Notes: generated by a model not told the origin, from the sequence alone. A stretch of DNA of 64,000 bases from JAIXWP01 sp041391745 (GCA_041391745.1 JAWKNK010000001.1:62001-126000); one strand, 5' to 3'. Counted from the first letter of the stretch, positions 17,627-27,440 are shown. A program made the numbers and translations.

Positions 17627-20041
17627 TTAATCAAGAACTATGGTTTGAACCATTTCTTTTGGGGCATAATACAGTTCATTCCAGTAGATGTGTTCAGGGA
17701 ATATAGCTGTGGATTTACTTGAATGCCCCTTCGTTTTCTTGCCATTCAAAGTGGGAAGTGACTTTGGATCGAAACCATGAAGTACTATTTGACGAACTTT
17801 AAACTTGCTGTTGAGCTTGCCTTTATTTCCTGAAAAATTGATGTTGTTTTTGGCACCGTCGTAGGTGATTTCTTCAAGGAAATATGCTGCATTTTCAAAG
17901 GCATATGAAACGCCATCATCTTCATAATAAACATAAGTGTTCATTTCACTTCCTTTGTAAATATGAATGTATAACGTATCACCAGGGTTCTCATCACACG
18001 ACATCACTGCTGGTTGCATAGGAATAATGCTTCCCGCTTTAATGAAAATAGGTAAACGATATAATGGAGCTTCTACTAAAATTTCTTGCTCACCAGCGTA
18101 TTTTTTATCATTGTGGAAATCGTACCATTCACCTTTCGTGAGATAGACTTTTGCCATTTTCGCATCGCTTGTTACTGGAGCAATCAAAATGTTTTTTCCG
18201 AAAAGAAATTCGTTTTGATATTGCTCTTTGTAAACCATATCACTGTGAGGATACATCATCGCCAAAGAACGATTGACTGGTATTCCTGTCAGTGAGTTTT
18301 CGTAGAATGCACTATACAGGTATGGTAGCAGACGATAACGTAAATGAATATAGTACTTCGCTATTGCTTCTGTTTCTTCGCCGTAACTCCAAGGTTCAGA
18401 TGCTTTCATATTGATCATCTTATGCGCTCTAAAGAATGGAGTAAATGTTCCTATAGTCATCCAACGCGTGTAAAGTGCAGCGGAAGCGTCTTCGTTGAAG
18501 CCTCCAACATCGACACCACAGTTGGCGACACCGCTTAATCCAAGGCTGTTCACTAAGCGAACGCCAAGCATCATGTGCGCATCTGAAGCTGTATTGTCGC
18601 CAGTCCATACTGCAGAGTATCGCTGAATTCCCGCGAATCCTGCTCGTGTGAGCACAAGTGGACGTTTGTTCAATAGTTGCTTGGTTCCTTCGTAGGTAGC
18701 TCGAGCCATCTGCATTCCAAACATGTTTCGACCATTAATAGTAGTTGTTGGATGTCCGTCGAAGTCAAAGATGATATTGGAAGGGAAGCTTTGTCCCCAA
18801 GTAGCAGGTTCGTTCATGTCGTTCCAAAATCCGGCTACGCCATCATTTACCAATCCTTTAAAAGATTGTCCCCACCATTTTCGCGCAGCATCATTGGTAA
18901 AGTCAGGAAAGTGACAGAGACCGGGCCACACTCCAGCTTCGGCAAACGTTCCGTCTGGATATTTTAAAAAATGTTGAAGTGATTTTCCTTGTTCATAGGC
19001 GAAATAGTTCTTTTCAACTTTAATTCCAGGATCGATGATAACTGTTGTCTTGATTCCCATTGACTTTAATTCATCGAGCATTTTTTTAGGTTCTGGAAAT
19101 CGATTTTTATCCCATGTGAAAACTTTATATCCTTCCATGTAATGAATATCCAAGTACAACACATCAAGTGGTATCTCTTTTTCACGAAAAGTCTTAGCGA
19201 TATTCAGAACTTCTGAGTCCGGGAAATAACTCCAACGACATTGTTGAAAGCCTAGTGACCATAATGCAGGTAGGGGAGTACGGCCTGTGAGCATGGTATA
19301 TTTTTCTATGATGCCTTCTACATTTTTATCATAGATAATATAATAATCCAACTCTCCACTTTCTACACTGAATGATGAGAAGCGAGTATTTGATGCGCCA
19401 AAATTGAAATTTGATTTGCTTGAATTATCGAGGAATACACCATAACACAAACTATCGTGAATACCGATGTAGAAAGGAATAGAAACGTAAATGGGATCGG
19501 TTTTATCTGTGTAGCCAAAGGCATCCGTATTCCAGTTGGTATAGGCATTTCCTCGTCTATTGAGGTTGCCTGTTTTTTCACCAAGGCCAATAAATTTTTC
19601 ATCATCGAAGATGGTATGGTATGAGGTAAGTTCTGTACCATTCCAAGTAGTATTGAACTTTGGGTCATCCGCGATGATCGTTTTTCCATCTTTGTTTTTA
19701 ACAGAGATGTATAATGGATTTTTATTTACCGTCACATCTAACGAAGATGTGGAAATGATAATTTGATTTTCTGAATCATTGGCTTGTGCGGAGATTGCTT
19801 CGAAATTTTTAACCAAGCTGTAGCTAAAGTTTTCTTCTAATTTTTTGTCGATTCGAATATGAACGATATCACTTTGAATCAATGAAAGTTCCATTTCACC
19901 ATTTTCAGTTTTGAAAAGGTGCATCCCTTTTTCTTCAGAATGCGATTTAACGTTTCCTAAGGTAAATGGGGTTTGTCCAAATACAGAAATGGTGCTGCAT
20001 AGAAGCAGCACCATCGAACTATTTTTAAGAGATAATTTCAT
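17627..20041 (-). CDS. Glycoside hydrolase family 31 (alpha-glucosidase-like)
   Basis: 804 residues from the ATG at 20041, chosen because it opens a signal peptide (MKLSLKNSSMVLLL ... SVFGQ) and follows the GH3 stop by one base. Longer versions add an unlikely leader. N-terminal beta-sandwich residues (DEKFIGLGEKTGNLNRRG) are followed by the GH31 barrel. The nucleophile motif WNDMNEP is near residue 407 and the acid/base motif TGDNTASD near 480. Typical GH31 segments TPFFRAHK and RYRLLPYLYS are also present. C-terminal beta domains fit the usual family length. It should release glucose (or a related alpha-linked sugar) from oligosaccharides in the periplasm. With GH3 upstream and an NrtR-type regulator downstream, it forms a small glycan-use operon. 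There is no SusC/SusD pair in view. Confidence 0.92.
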   Translation of the reverse strand: MKLSLKNSSMVLLLCSTISVFGQTPFTLGNVKSHSEEKGMHLFKTENGEMELSLIQSDIVHIRIDKKLEENFSYSLVKNFEAISAQANDSENQIIISTSSLDVTVNKNPLYISVKNKDGKTIIADDPKFNTTWNGTELTSYHTIFDDEKFIGLGEKTGNLNRRGNAYTNWNTDAFGYTDKTDPIYVSIPFYIGIHDSLCYGVFLDNSSKSNFNFGASNTRFSSFSVESGELDYYIIYDKNVEGIIEKYTMLTGRTPLPALWSLGFQQCRWSYFPDSEVLNIAKTFREKEIPLDVLYLDIHYMEGYKVFTWDKNRFPEPKKMLDELKSMGIKTTVIIDPGIKVEKNYFAYEQGKSLQHFLKYPDGTFAEAGVWPGLCHFPDFTNDAARKWWGQSFKGLVNDGVAGFWNDMNEPATWGQSFPSNIIFDFDGHPTTTINGRNMFGMQMARATYEGTKQLLNKRPLVLTRAGFAGIQRYSAVWTGDNTASDAHMMLGVRLVNSLGLSGVANCGVDVGGFNEDASAALYTRWMTIGTFTPFFRAHKMINMKASEPWSYGEETEAIAKYYIHLRYRLLPYLYSAFYENSLTGIPVNRSLAMMYPHSDMVYKEQYQNEFLFGKNILIAPVTSDAKMAKVYLTKGEWYDFHNDKKYAGEQEILVEAPLYRLPIFIKAGSIIPMQPAVMSCDENPGDTLYIHIYKGSEMNTYVYYEDDGVSYAFENAAYFLEEITYDGAKNNINFSGNKGKLNSKFKVRQIVLHGFDPKSLPTLNGKKTKGHSSKSTAIFPEHIYWNELYYAPKEMVQTIVLD

Positions 20042-20042
20042 T

Positions 20043-22362
20043 CTACTTAATAAATTTAAACAAGGCTTTATTGTCGGTGGAACTATTAGGTCCAATAAAA
20101 ACTTCAAATTCTCCTGACTCTGCTGTCCAGGTTAATTCGTTGTTGAAGAATGACAAATCCATTTCAGTAATCTCAAACGATATTGATTTTGTCTCACCAG
20201 CTTTCAAACTCACTTTTTGAAAATGTTTCAACTCCTTGTCGGGTGGTGTGAGGCTGCGAATCATGTCATGAATGTAACATTGAACTGTTTCAATGCCATC
20301 TTTATTAGATTGATTAGTAACATCAACAGTGGCTACGATTTTTGAACCTGATGTCATGGTTAATTGTATTCAATTTTACATTGCTGTATGTAAAATTGGA
20401 ATAGCTTAATCCATATCCGAATGGATACAATGGAGAATTCGGACTGTCGAGGTATTTAGAAGTGTATTTGTTGTTTTCATCGAAAGGACGACCGGTATGT
20501 TTGGCGTTGTAGTAGATTGGAATTTGACCAACGCTTCTCGGAAAGGTCATTGAAAGACGACCTTGTGGGTTGGTTTTTCCACTCAAAAGGTCAATAATTG
20601 CAGGACCAGCATTGGTGCCGCCAAACCATGTTTCTAGAATGGCTTGTACATTTTGATCTTCCCAAGAAAGGTCGAGCGGACGTCCATTTAATAGTACAAG
20701 AATTATTGGTTTTCCTGTAGCTTTCAGTGCTTTTAGAAGGTCGCGTTGATTGCTCGGTAATTGAATATCCGTTCTGCAAGCAGCTTCACCAGACATACCA
20801 AAAGTTTCGCCGAGTGCAACAACAATTACTTCAGATTTGTTTGCAATTGCGACCGCCTCTTCGATAAGTTGTTGAGGTGTTTTTGTGTCGCGAGTAATTT
20901 GACCATCGTGTTCATTTAATCGTTTGATCAAAGCTTCGTCTTCTAGAATATTGCAACCTAAAGCGTAGTTGGCTTCGTTGGCCCATCCTTGAGCCTGCGC
21001 TGCCTCCCAAATGCTTGTTGCTTTTTTCCAATCACCAGCGCCACTCCAGTTGCCAATCAAATTTCTTTTGTCTTTTATGAAGGGTCCAATGAATGCAACA
21101 TTTTTCGGTGAATTAAGTGGAAGAAGGTTCTTATCATTTTTCAAAAGAACAGCACTTTTAGCCGCTGCTTCTTGAGCGAATACAAGTTTGTCGTCGCTCA
21201 TGATTTCCGTTTTATTTCTTTTTTCATCGATGAATCTAAAAGGATCCTTGAAAAGACCAAGGTCCCACTTAGCTTCTAGTATCAGACGACATGCGTGATC
21301 CACCTCTTCAACTGGAACAACGCCATTTTTCACCAATCTCGGAAGTTGAGTGATGAATAATTCACCTACCATATCCATTTCAACAGGAGCGTGAATGGCT
21401 TGTTGCGCCACCATTGCATCATTGCCGACTCCGTGTTGAATCATTTCATTGATGGCAGTATAGTCTGTTACAACAAAACCTTTAAAGCCCCATTGATTGC
21501 GAAGTAATTCTGTCATTAACCAATGGTTTCCTGTTGCAGGCACACCATTTATTTCATTGAAGGAACTCATGATGGTAGAAACACCTGCATCAATTCCCGC
21601 TTTGTATGGAGGCAAGTATTCATTGTACATGCGCTGAAGGCTCATGTCAACAGTGTTGTAGTCGCGGCCAGCCTCAGCAGCACCATAGAGTGCGAAGTGC
21701 TTGATACAAGCCATGATGTTTGTTGGGTCATTGTAGTTTTCACCTTGATAGCCACTAACCATAGCTGTTGCAATTAAACTACCGAGGTATTGGTCTTCTC
21801 CAGCACCTTCTGAAACGCGGCCCCAACGTGGGTCACGGGCAATGTCAACCATTGGACTAAATGTCCAGTTGAGTCCATCTGCACTCGCTTCCAATGCAGC
21901 TGTTCTTGCCGTTTTTTCGATCATTGGAATGTCCCAACTTGAAGCAAGTGCAAGTGGAATAGGGAAGATGGTACGGTGACCATGTATAACATCGTAACCA
22001 AATAGTAACGGAATTTTGTGACGTGTTTCGTTGACTGCAATTTCTTGAAGTTTTCTAACTGCTATCGGAGTGTAGGTATTAAATACACCGCCCACTAAGC
22101 CTCGTCTTATTTTTCCTTCAACATCTTCGCTTAAAACGGGTCCGGTTACATCAAACCCAATAGAAGGCAAATTGAGTTGACCAATTTTTTCCTCAAGTGT
22201 CATTTGACTCATCAAAGAATCGATGAATGCATCTCGTTCACTTTTTACAATTTGATTTTGAGTGGTTTCTACTTTCGTTTCCACTACTTTTTTATGTCCA
22301 CTAGCTGCCAATACTCCAGCAGATACAGCCGACACCAAGATAATTTGATGTAATACTTTCAT
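20043..22362 (-). CDS. Glycoside hydrolase family 3 (BglX-like beta-glucosidase), one frameshift
   Basis: About 773 residues when the frame is repaired, the usual size of periplasmic BglX proteins. The start at 22362 opens a signal-like N-terminus (MKVLHQIILVSAVSAGVL). An earlier ATG at 22386 is possible. The GH3 N-terminal domain has MTLEEKIGQLNLPS, KHFALYGAAEAGRDYN and the nucleophile region GFVVTDY near residue 298. The C-terminal sandwich has VVALGETFGMSGEA and YPFGYGLSYSNF. The frame changes near 20355: deleting one C from AACCATGAC joins it to the final 100 residues, a fibronectin-III-like GH3 C-terminal domain (VDVTNQSNKDGIETVQCYI). The single-base repair suggests a sequence error or very recent mutation. 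It is first in the operon with GH31, and a palindromic operator candidate lies upstream. Confidence 0.88.
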
Positions 22363-22440
22363 ATTTATGTTATTTGAATCGATCAATTGAAACTCTTATT
22401 TGGTCTTGATTGGCGAGTTTTTTTAACGAGTCGAATGAAA

Positions 22441-22478
22441 CAAATGTAACAGAAAAAATCTAAGTGTAAATTTTACAC
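22441..22478 (-). promoter_or_regulatory. Candidate promoter and palindromic operator of the GH3-GH31-NrtR operon
   Basis: The minus strand carries TACATTTG (22448-22441), an exact TAnnTTTG box. Sixteen bases upstream of it lies the perfect palindrome GTGTAAATTTTACAC (22464-22478), over the place of the -33 element. A regulator bound there would block initiation. The NrtR-type protein encoded in the same operon is the obvious candidate, but that pairing is inference. Confidence 0.5.
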
Positions 22479-22514
22479 AGAGCGACTTGAAACTAGTTTA
22501 CTGGAAATAGTGGG

Positions 22515-22545
22515 AAAAAAAAGAGCGATCATTTTTTGATCGCCC
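22515..22545 (-). terminator. Rho-independent terminator after the peroxiredoxin gene
   Basis: On the minus strand a stem GGGCGATCA / TGATCGCTC (one G-T pair) with a five-base loop is followed by eight T residues. It begins eight bases after the peroxiredoxin stop codon. Confidence 0.8.
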
Positions 22546-22552
22546 TTCATTT

Positions 22553-23190
22553 CTATAAATTCGGTTGTGGTGTTATTCGCAGGTAAGGTTTTATTTCCTT
22601 AAAACCTTTGGGGAACTTTGCTGGGATATCTTCAGTTTTGATGGAAGGGGCTACCACTACGTCATCTCCATGTTTCCAATTGGCGGGAGTAGCTACGCTA
22701 TAGTTGGCCGTCAGCTGAAGGGAATCGATCACTCTTAGAATTTCATCAAAATTTCTTCCCGTTGATGCCGGATAAGTGATGAGTAGTTTTACTTTTTTAT
22801 CAGGACCAATAATCACCACTGAACGAACTGTGAACTTGTCACTGGCATTTGGATGCACAAAACCGAACAAATTGGAGACTTCAAATTCGGGATCGGCAAT
22901 GATTGGATAATTGATGTTTGTATTTTGAGTTTCATTAATGTCGCTAATCCACGATAAATGTGATTCTAAGGAGTCAACACTCAAAGCAATCGTTTTTACA
23001 TTTCGCTTTTTTGAATTCATCTTGAAGTTTGGCCACTGTGCCCAATTCGGTGGTACAAACTGGTGTAAAATCAGCAGGATGTGGAAAATAGAATTCCCCA
23101 GTCGTTGCCTAACCATTCTTGAAATCTTACAACTCCTTCAGTTGTATTTGCCGTGAAGTCGGGCGCTAAATCTCCTAATCTAATTGACAT
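22553..23190 (-). CDS. 1-Cys peroxiredoxin (Prx6 type), two compensating frame errors
   Basis: The ATG at 23190 begins MSIRLGDLAPDFTANTTEG, the standard N-terminus of Prx6-type peroxiredoxins. The frame is lost near 23085, where one base appears missing in the sequence for WGILFSHPADFTPVCTTELG. The peroxidatic Cys (PVCTTE) is readable in the shifted frame. Frame is regained at the six-T run 23007-23012, where removing one base gives DEFKKRNVKTIALSVD. The rest is intact (WISDINETQ, ADPEFEVSNLFGFVHP, RSVVIIGPDKKVKL, ATPANWKHGDDVVV) and ends with the long C-terminal domain typical of Prx6. The enzyme reduces peroxides in the cytoplasm. Two indels of opposite sign, one in a homopolymer, argue for sequence errors. 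It is a single-gene unit with its own box and terminator. Confidence 0.88.
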
Positions 23191-23241
23191 ATTTATATAT
23201 TTTAAGTTTTATATTGAGGGGATTTTAACCTTGATTGAGGT

Positions 23242-23249
23242 CAAAAATA
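23242..23249 (-). promoter_or_regulatory. Candidate -7 box of the peroxiredoxin gene
   Basis: The minus strand reads TATTTTTG, an exact TAnnTTTG match, 51 bases before the start codon. No clear -33 TTG is present at the expected distance. Confidence 0.4.
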
Positions 23250-23354
23250 GAAAATATTTTAATATCCTATTAAACCATGGTAGGAATTAATATTGTTGAA
23301 TTATTAAAAGTGAAAATTTGCGATCGCTTATTTCGTTTATTTTCGTTTCACGAA

Positions 23355-24374
23355 ATGCTAGACCTCTATCAAACCCTTCAAATATCGGAAAATGCTTCAA
23401 TGGCTGAGGTTAGGGCAGCCTATAAAAAACGCCTTTCTGAAGTAGAATCTTTCGGTCTAACCAAGAGTGAGAAAAAGGAATTAATTTATAAAATAAAATT
23501 GGCTTATGAATTGCTTGGCTCCGATGCAAGCCGCATGGAGTACGACATTTCGTGGGAATCAAATCCTGTCCGTCAAAGACCAACACAATCCGTATCTTAT
23601 AATAGGAGCCCAAATCCAAACTATAGAAAATCTGAAGGGTACAACAAGTCTGAAAAAGGATATTCAAGGAATTCATCTGGATCGTCTCTTTTTTCCAGAT
23701 TGTTTCAAAAGAACTCTTTCCAGTGGATTTTCGCACTAACGTGCATTTTTGGACTTGTTTTTATATCTGTCTACGTTGTTCATTTGGTGAAAGAACACAG
23801 AAGAGAAAAGTTGTCCAAAGAAAAATTTCAAAAAGAGGCTATTGCAAAGGTGCAAACGGAAGCCTTCTTAATTAATATTACAGAGAATTCAGGCTTTGAA
23901 GTAAACGACATCGATTCTGCATTTTATGGACTATCATTGATAGATATCAGCACTTATGAATTGAAGAGGGATAATGTCTTGCGCTCAATTCAAAAATCAA
24001 ACGCCCTAGAATTGGGACTTGATTCTTCTCAGGTTCATCAGTTTTTCAATAAGTGGAAAAATAGTCATTGCTATTCTTACAGCAGATTAAATATAGCGAC
24101 TTTTTACGCCCCAGAAGTGGTGATGAATAATCATGATCTCACAAAAGAAGAAATTAGATTGAGTAAAGTTGAGCGCTTTAAAATTTATCCATATTCTGTA
24201 CTCTCCTTGTCGTCAACAGTGAAGTTTGAGGATATGGGTGATCATAAGTACTCAATGAAATACATCAGGTATTCTAATACGGGAATTTGGGAAATTACTC
24301 CAGGTTATATCGAGTTTGAAGTGCTACCTAATAAGATTCAAATTACCAGGGAGGACATTATTTATACAGAATGA
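23355..24374 (+). CDS. J-domain-like single-pass membrane protein
   Basis: 339 residues from the ATG at 23355, chosen because the J-like domain begins there (MLDLYQTLQISENASMAEVR). An upstream in-frame start at 23277 would add 26 residues. Residues 1-65 match the four-helix J-domain pattern (AAYKKRLSEVESFG ... IKLAYELLGSDASRMEYD), but the HPD tripeptide needed to stimulate Hsp70 ATPase is absent. A polar linker of about 60 residues leads to one transmembrane segment near 124-146 (IFALTCIFGLVFISVYVV). The remaining 190 residues have no named domain. Without HPD it is more likely a structural or adaptor protein than an active co-chaperone. Its 3' end overlaps the convergent protease gene by 17 bp. 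Confidence 0.7.
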   Translation: MLDLYQTLQISENASMAEVRAAYKKRLSEVESFGLTKSEKKELIYKIKLAYELLGSDASRMEYDISWESNPVRQRPTQSVSYNRSPNPNYRKSEGYNKSEKGYSRNSSGSSLFSRLFQKNSFQWIFALTCIFGLVFISVYVVHLVKEHRREKLSKEKFQKEAIAKVQTEAFLINITENSGFEVNDIDSAFYGLSLIDISTYELKRDNVLRSIQKSNALELGLDSSQVHQFFNKWKNSHCYSYSRLNIATFYAPEVVMNNHDLTKEEIRLSKVERFKIYPYSVLSLSSTVKFEDMGDHKYSMKYIRYSNTGIWEITPGYIEFEVLPNKIQITREDIIYTE

Positions 24375-25404
24375 GCTCTTTATTCTTTTGATCAATTTCC
24401 CAATGGGAAAATTTATTTAGAAAACTATTTCCACATAGCAATGTACCTGAAGGAATAATCGCGGCTTCAACATTGTTCACCACATATTCTCCTATAGTAA
24501 TCGCATTTAGAATAATATTCTTACCAATCACGACATCTCCATTAGCCAAAGTATATTCAGTTTCACCCGTATAGCTCGCTTCGGTTATTGTGCCGTTTTT
24601 TAAAAGCTCTTGCTCCACATCTGCCGTGATCAATAAATCAGAAGCTCCTGTATCAAGTAGAAAATATTTAGATACTCCATTGATATCCAATTTTAATTTA
24701 TATCCTTTTCCCAAATAATCGAGCAGTGGTGCGTGCGTACTTCTCAAATCACCTATGATGTCGTCCGGATTATAAAAGTCCATTGCAAGATCTTCAGTGT
24801 AATTCATATTATCTGCAAGCACGCTTACCATGCAAGGAATAATAATTTCATTGAAAGCTTCACTGTCTTCATTTTCAGCTTGTAACATTTCTTCGTAGGT
24901 GTAGCCATTTTCTACCAATGTCTCCATGGCACAAATACAAAAACGCTCAGCACTTGCTTCGTCGAAAACCGCAGCTGCTTCAGGATCCTTTAAGATCTCT
25001 TCTTTACACACCAAGACACTTGCTTCAAATGCTTCATCATCTATGGTTTCTGTAGAATATGTAAAATCACTTGCTATTTCATAGTTGCCTTCCAAACATT
25101 GTAATAGAATATTCAAATTGTCGCCTGAAGTGAGAAAATCCATCATGTCGTCATCCATCATAGCACGCTCCAAATCGGCATAGATTACTTCGGGTAGTAA
25201 ATTGTCGCAAATGCAAGAGCAATAAGCTTCCTTCTGAAACTTGATCCCTTCCATTTCATATTCTTCCGATGCGGCACCAGCAACGCATTCAGACATAAAC
25301 TCTGACTTTTCTCCAATATAAATATTGTCTTTAGAATAAATGGCCTGTGACCAAGCAATACTGGTTATTATTGATAGAAGGGCAAAGGAGAAAAGCTTTT
25401 TCAT
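24358..25404 (-). CDS. Secreted retropepsin-like aspartic protease with Cys-rich N-terminal region
   Basis: 348 residues from the ATG at 25404, which opens a signal peptide (MKKLFSFALLSIITSIAWSQ). The catalytic motif is FLLDTGASDLLI with Asp251. It is followed by the flap-like TLANGDVVIGKN and a hydrophobic GTLLCGNSFLNKF, the order seen in single-domain clan AA (retropepsin-like) proteases that act as dimers. Residues about 35-200 form two related Cys-rich alpha-helical segments (ECVAGAAS ... YCSCICDNLL and LVCKEEIL ... RFCICAMETL), for which I know no named family. A periplasmic or lipid-free secreted protease is inferred. It sits immediately downstream of the T9SS esterase (one base apart), probably as an operon. 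Confidence 0.8.
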   Translation of the reverse strand: MKKLFSFALLSIITSIAWSQAIYSKDNIYIGEKSEFMSECVAGAASEEYEMEGIKFQKEAYCSCICDNLLPEVIYADLERAMMDDDMMDFLTSGDNLNILLQCLEGNYEIASDFTYSTETIDDEAFEASVLVCKEEILKDPEAAAVFDEASAERFCICAMETLVENGYTYEEMLQAENEDSEAFNEIIIPCMVSVLADNMNYTEDLAMDFYNPDDIIGDLRSTHAPLLDYLGKGYKLKLDINGVSKYFLLDTGASDLLITADVEQELLKNGTITEASYTGETEYTLANGDVVIGKNIILNAITIGEYVVNNVEAAIIPSGTLLCGNSFLNKFSHWEIDQKNKELILYK

Positions 25405-25405
25405 A

Positions 25406-26527
25406 TTAATTTTTAATGATGTGTTCAACTTTAAATGAACCATCTTCCATTTGAAGTTTCAACAAATATAATCCTGAAGATAGATTGGATAGTTGAATTT
25501 GAGTAGTGCCTCGGAATTGTTCTGTCTTTTTCAAACTTCCCGAAATATCAATGAGTTCAAGATGAACAACATTTGGATTCGCAGTCTGCACAATAATATA
25601 TTCGGTAGCGGGATTCGGATAAACGTTCCAATCAAAAGCCTCTTCCTTTTCAGATAATGCTAGGTACTCCGCTGGCAACTGCTGACGGTAGAAGAATTTC
25701 CAAATTTCTGCCGAATAGTTAATGTCATTTAGAGGTGTCATCCAAATATGATCTGCCCCAATTACTTTAAATAACTCTACATCGCCGTGCTCCACGCAAT
25801 TGGCGTATATCCAATGCTTCACCGTATATCCATCGGAGTAAGCGTCCGGAATATCAATTACTTCTGGACTGGCATCACATGAGTTGTGGGAACGCCAAAA
25901 TTCGCATAGTTCTTCAGCATCATTGCCAAACAAGTTGTTAGTGTATCCAACAGTTCCATCAGTAGTTCCATGAAAATGACAAACAGGTATAGGGTTGGTG
26001 GGATTACAATTCAATTCACCTCCTATCGTACCTGCCACAGAAGCTATAGCCGCAATTCTCCCATTAAGCTCACATGCTAGTCGATTGCTCATAAATCCTC
26101 CCATCGAAAATCCACAAGCATAAATCCTTGTTTCATCTATATTAAAATGATTCATTAAAGTATCGATAATGGCGTTAATAAACCCAACATCATCTACAGT
26201 TGGGTTCAACGAAATGCCGAATGCACCGGCACCACTATTCCAGGCAGTAGCATTTGACAAAGGATCTACAAGTGCCTGAGGAAATACGGCTATAAAGTTG
26301 GCAGTATCTGCAATAGCATTCATTCCTATTTGATAAAAATTGGACATACTATCTCCTAAACCATGCAAGCAAAATACAACTGGTGTGGGAGTACTTGCAT
26401 TATAAGAGGAAGGAACATAGGATATATATTCTCTCGAAGTTCCATCGAAATTCCATGTATTATAAGATTGTTGCGCGAGTACAGCATTTCCGAAAGTCAG
26501 AAATGTAATGAAAAGAATGAATCTCAT
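25406..26527 (-). CDS. Secreted polyhydroxybutyrate-depolymerase-like esterase with T9SS sorting domain
   Basis: 373 residues from the ATG at 26527 with a signal peptide (1-19, ending AVLAQ). The alpha/beta-hydrolase domain belongs to the LpqC/PHB-depolymerase-like esterase group: PVVFCLHGLGDSMSNF, VDDVGFINAIIDTL, the nucleophile Ser141 in YACGFSMGGFMSN, and a late GADHIWMTP containing the catalytic His. Members hydrolyse feruloyl, acetyl-xylan or polyester bonds; which one applies cannot be told. The last 75 residues are a T9SS type-A sorting domain (WNVYPNPATEYIIV ... GLYLLKLQ). A one-mismatch -7 box (TATCTTCG, 26547-26554 on the minus strand) precedes it. The retropepsin-like gene follows. 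Confidence 0.85.
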   Translation of the reverse strand: MRFILFITFLTFGNAVLAQQSYNTWNFDGTSREYISYVPSSYNASTPTPVVFCLHGLGDSMSNFYQIGMNAIADTANFIAVFPQALVDPLSNATAWNSGAGAFGISLNPTVDDVGFINAIIDTLMNHFNIDETRIYACGFSMGGFMSNRLACELNGRIAAIASVAGTIGGELNCNPTNPIPVCHFHGTTDGTVGYTNNLFGNDAEELCEFWRSHNSCDASPEVIDIPDAYSDGYTVKHWIYANCVEHGDVELFKVIGADHIWMTPLNDINYSAEIWKFFYRQQLPAEYLALSEKEEAFDWNVYPNPATEYIIVQTANPNVVHLELIDISGSLKKTEQFRGTTQIQLSNLSSGLYLLKLQMEDGSFKVEHIIKN

Positions 26528-26724
26528 CGTAGTGGTTTTGGTTGTTCGAAGATAGGACAAATGCTCATTTATAAGTTTTGGACTTGTGAAAAAAGCTCTT
26601 TGTCGAAAAATGGAAACATTTCACAACTCATTTAGTAGAACTAATTGAAGTCCCTATTCCTTTTTATCCCTATCAACTAAACTTTTTAAATCCTCGCAAG
26701 GGATGAAACCAAAAATGCTGAGCT

Positions 26725-27440
26725 ATGAAAAAGGTGTACTTTTTAATTATTGCGGTGTTTCTTTCTTTAAGCACCAACCTTTCTGCCCAAAATTCATGTA
26801 ATAACAACAACAACGGTTCTGGCTCCTAGGCGGTGGTTCGTCTTGCTCCAACAACAATGGTCAGGGGCAAAACAACAATGATGAAGATGATGATGAGGAG
26901 GAGGAAGAGGATAATAACAATGGCGGCGGCAGTTGTGGAAATGAAACAATGGTGGCGGCAACAACTGCGGTGGAAGTTGTGGAAATGGAAACAACGAGGC
27001 GGTGGCAACGGCGGTAACAACGGTGGGGGCAATTGTGAAATGGAAACAATGAGTAGGCGGCAACGGCGGTAACAACGGCGGCGGCAATTGTGGAAATGGA
27101 AGTAATGGTGGCGGCAACGGCGGTAACAACGGCGGTGGTGCTGTGGAAATGGAAACAATGGTGGTGGCGGAAACGGCGGTAACAACGGCGGCGGAAGTTG
27201 TGGAAATGGAAATAATGTAGGAGGCGGCAACGGCGGTAACAACGGCGGAGGAAGTAGAAATGGAAATAATGATGGAGGCGGCAACGGCGGTAACAATGGC
27301 GGTGGAAGTTGTGGAAATGGAAACAACGGCGGCGGAGGCAAGGAAATGGAAACAATGGCAGCGGCAACGGCGGTAACAATGCAGAAGCTGTGGAAATGGA
27401 AACAACGAGGGTGTAACGGAAACAATAACAATGGAAATGA
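26725..27440 (+). pseudogene. N-terminus and Gly/Asn-rich array of a giant HYR-like surface protein (frame-broken)
   Basis: The ATG at 26725 opens a clean signal peptide (MKKVYFLIIAVFLSLSTNLSAQ) followed by Asn/Gly/Ser-rich sequence. The frame first breaks near 26826. From there to about 27440 the DNA repeats units encoding GNGNNGGGNGGNNGGG, with Cys between units (NCGNGN, SCGNGN), but one- and two-base indels shift the frame repeatedly. Downstream (27441 onward) the frame stays open to the end of the gene, so this is the 5' part of the same gene. Antisense frames through the block are long only because the composition lacks stop codons. The intact protein probably has a flexible Gly/Asn stalk behind its signal peptide. 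Confidence 0.65.
26985..27400 (+). repeat. Gly/Asn-coding tandem repeat, about 54-bp units
   Basis: Units built from GGCGGCAACGGCGGTAACAA followed by a GGAAATGGAAACAA-type word recur about every 50-60 bp, with small length differences caused by indels. The intact unit would be about 54 bp (18 codons). GC is far above that of the flanks. Confidence 0.75.

Noticed and set aside
20340..20360. Programmed ribosomal frameshifting in the GH3 gene
   Set aside because: No slippery heptamer was found. The family needs no frameshift, and a one-base repair restores the normal protein.
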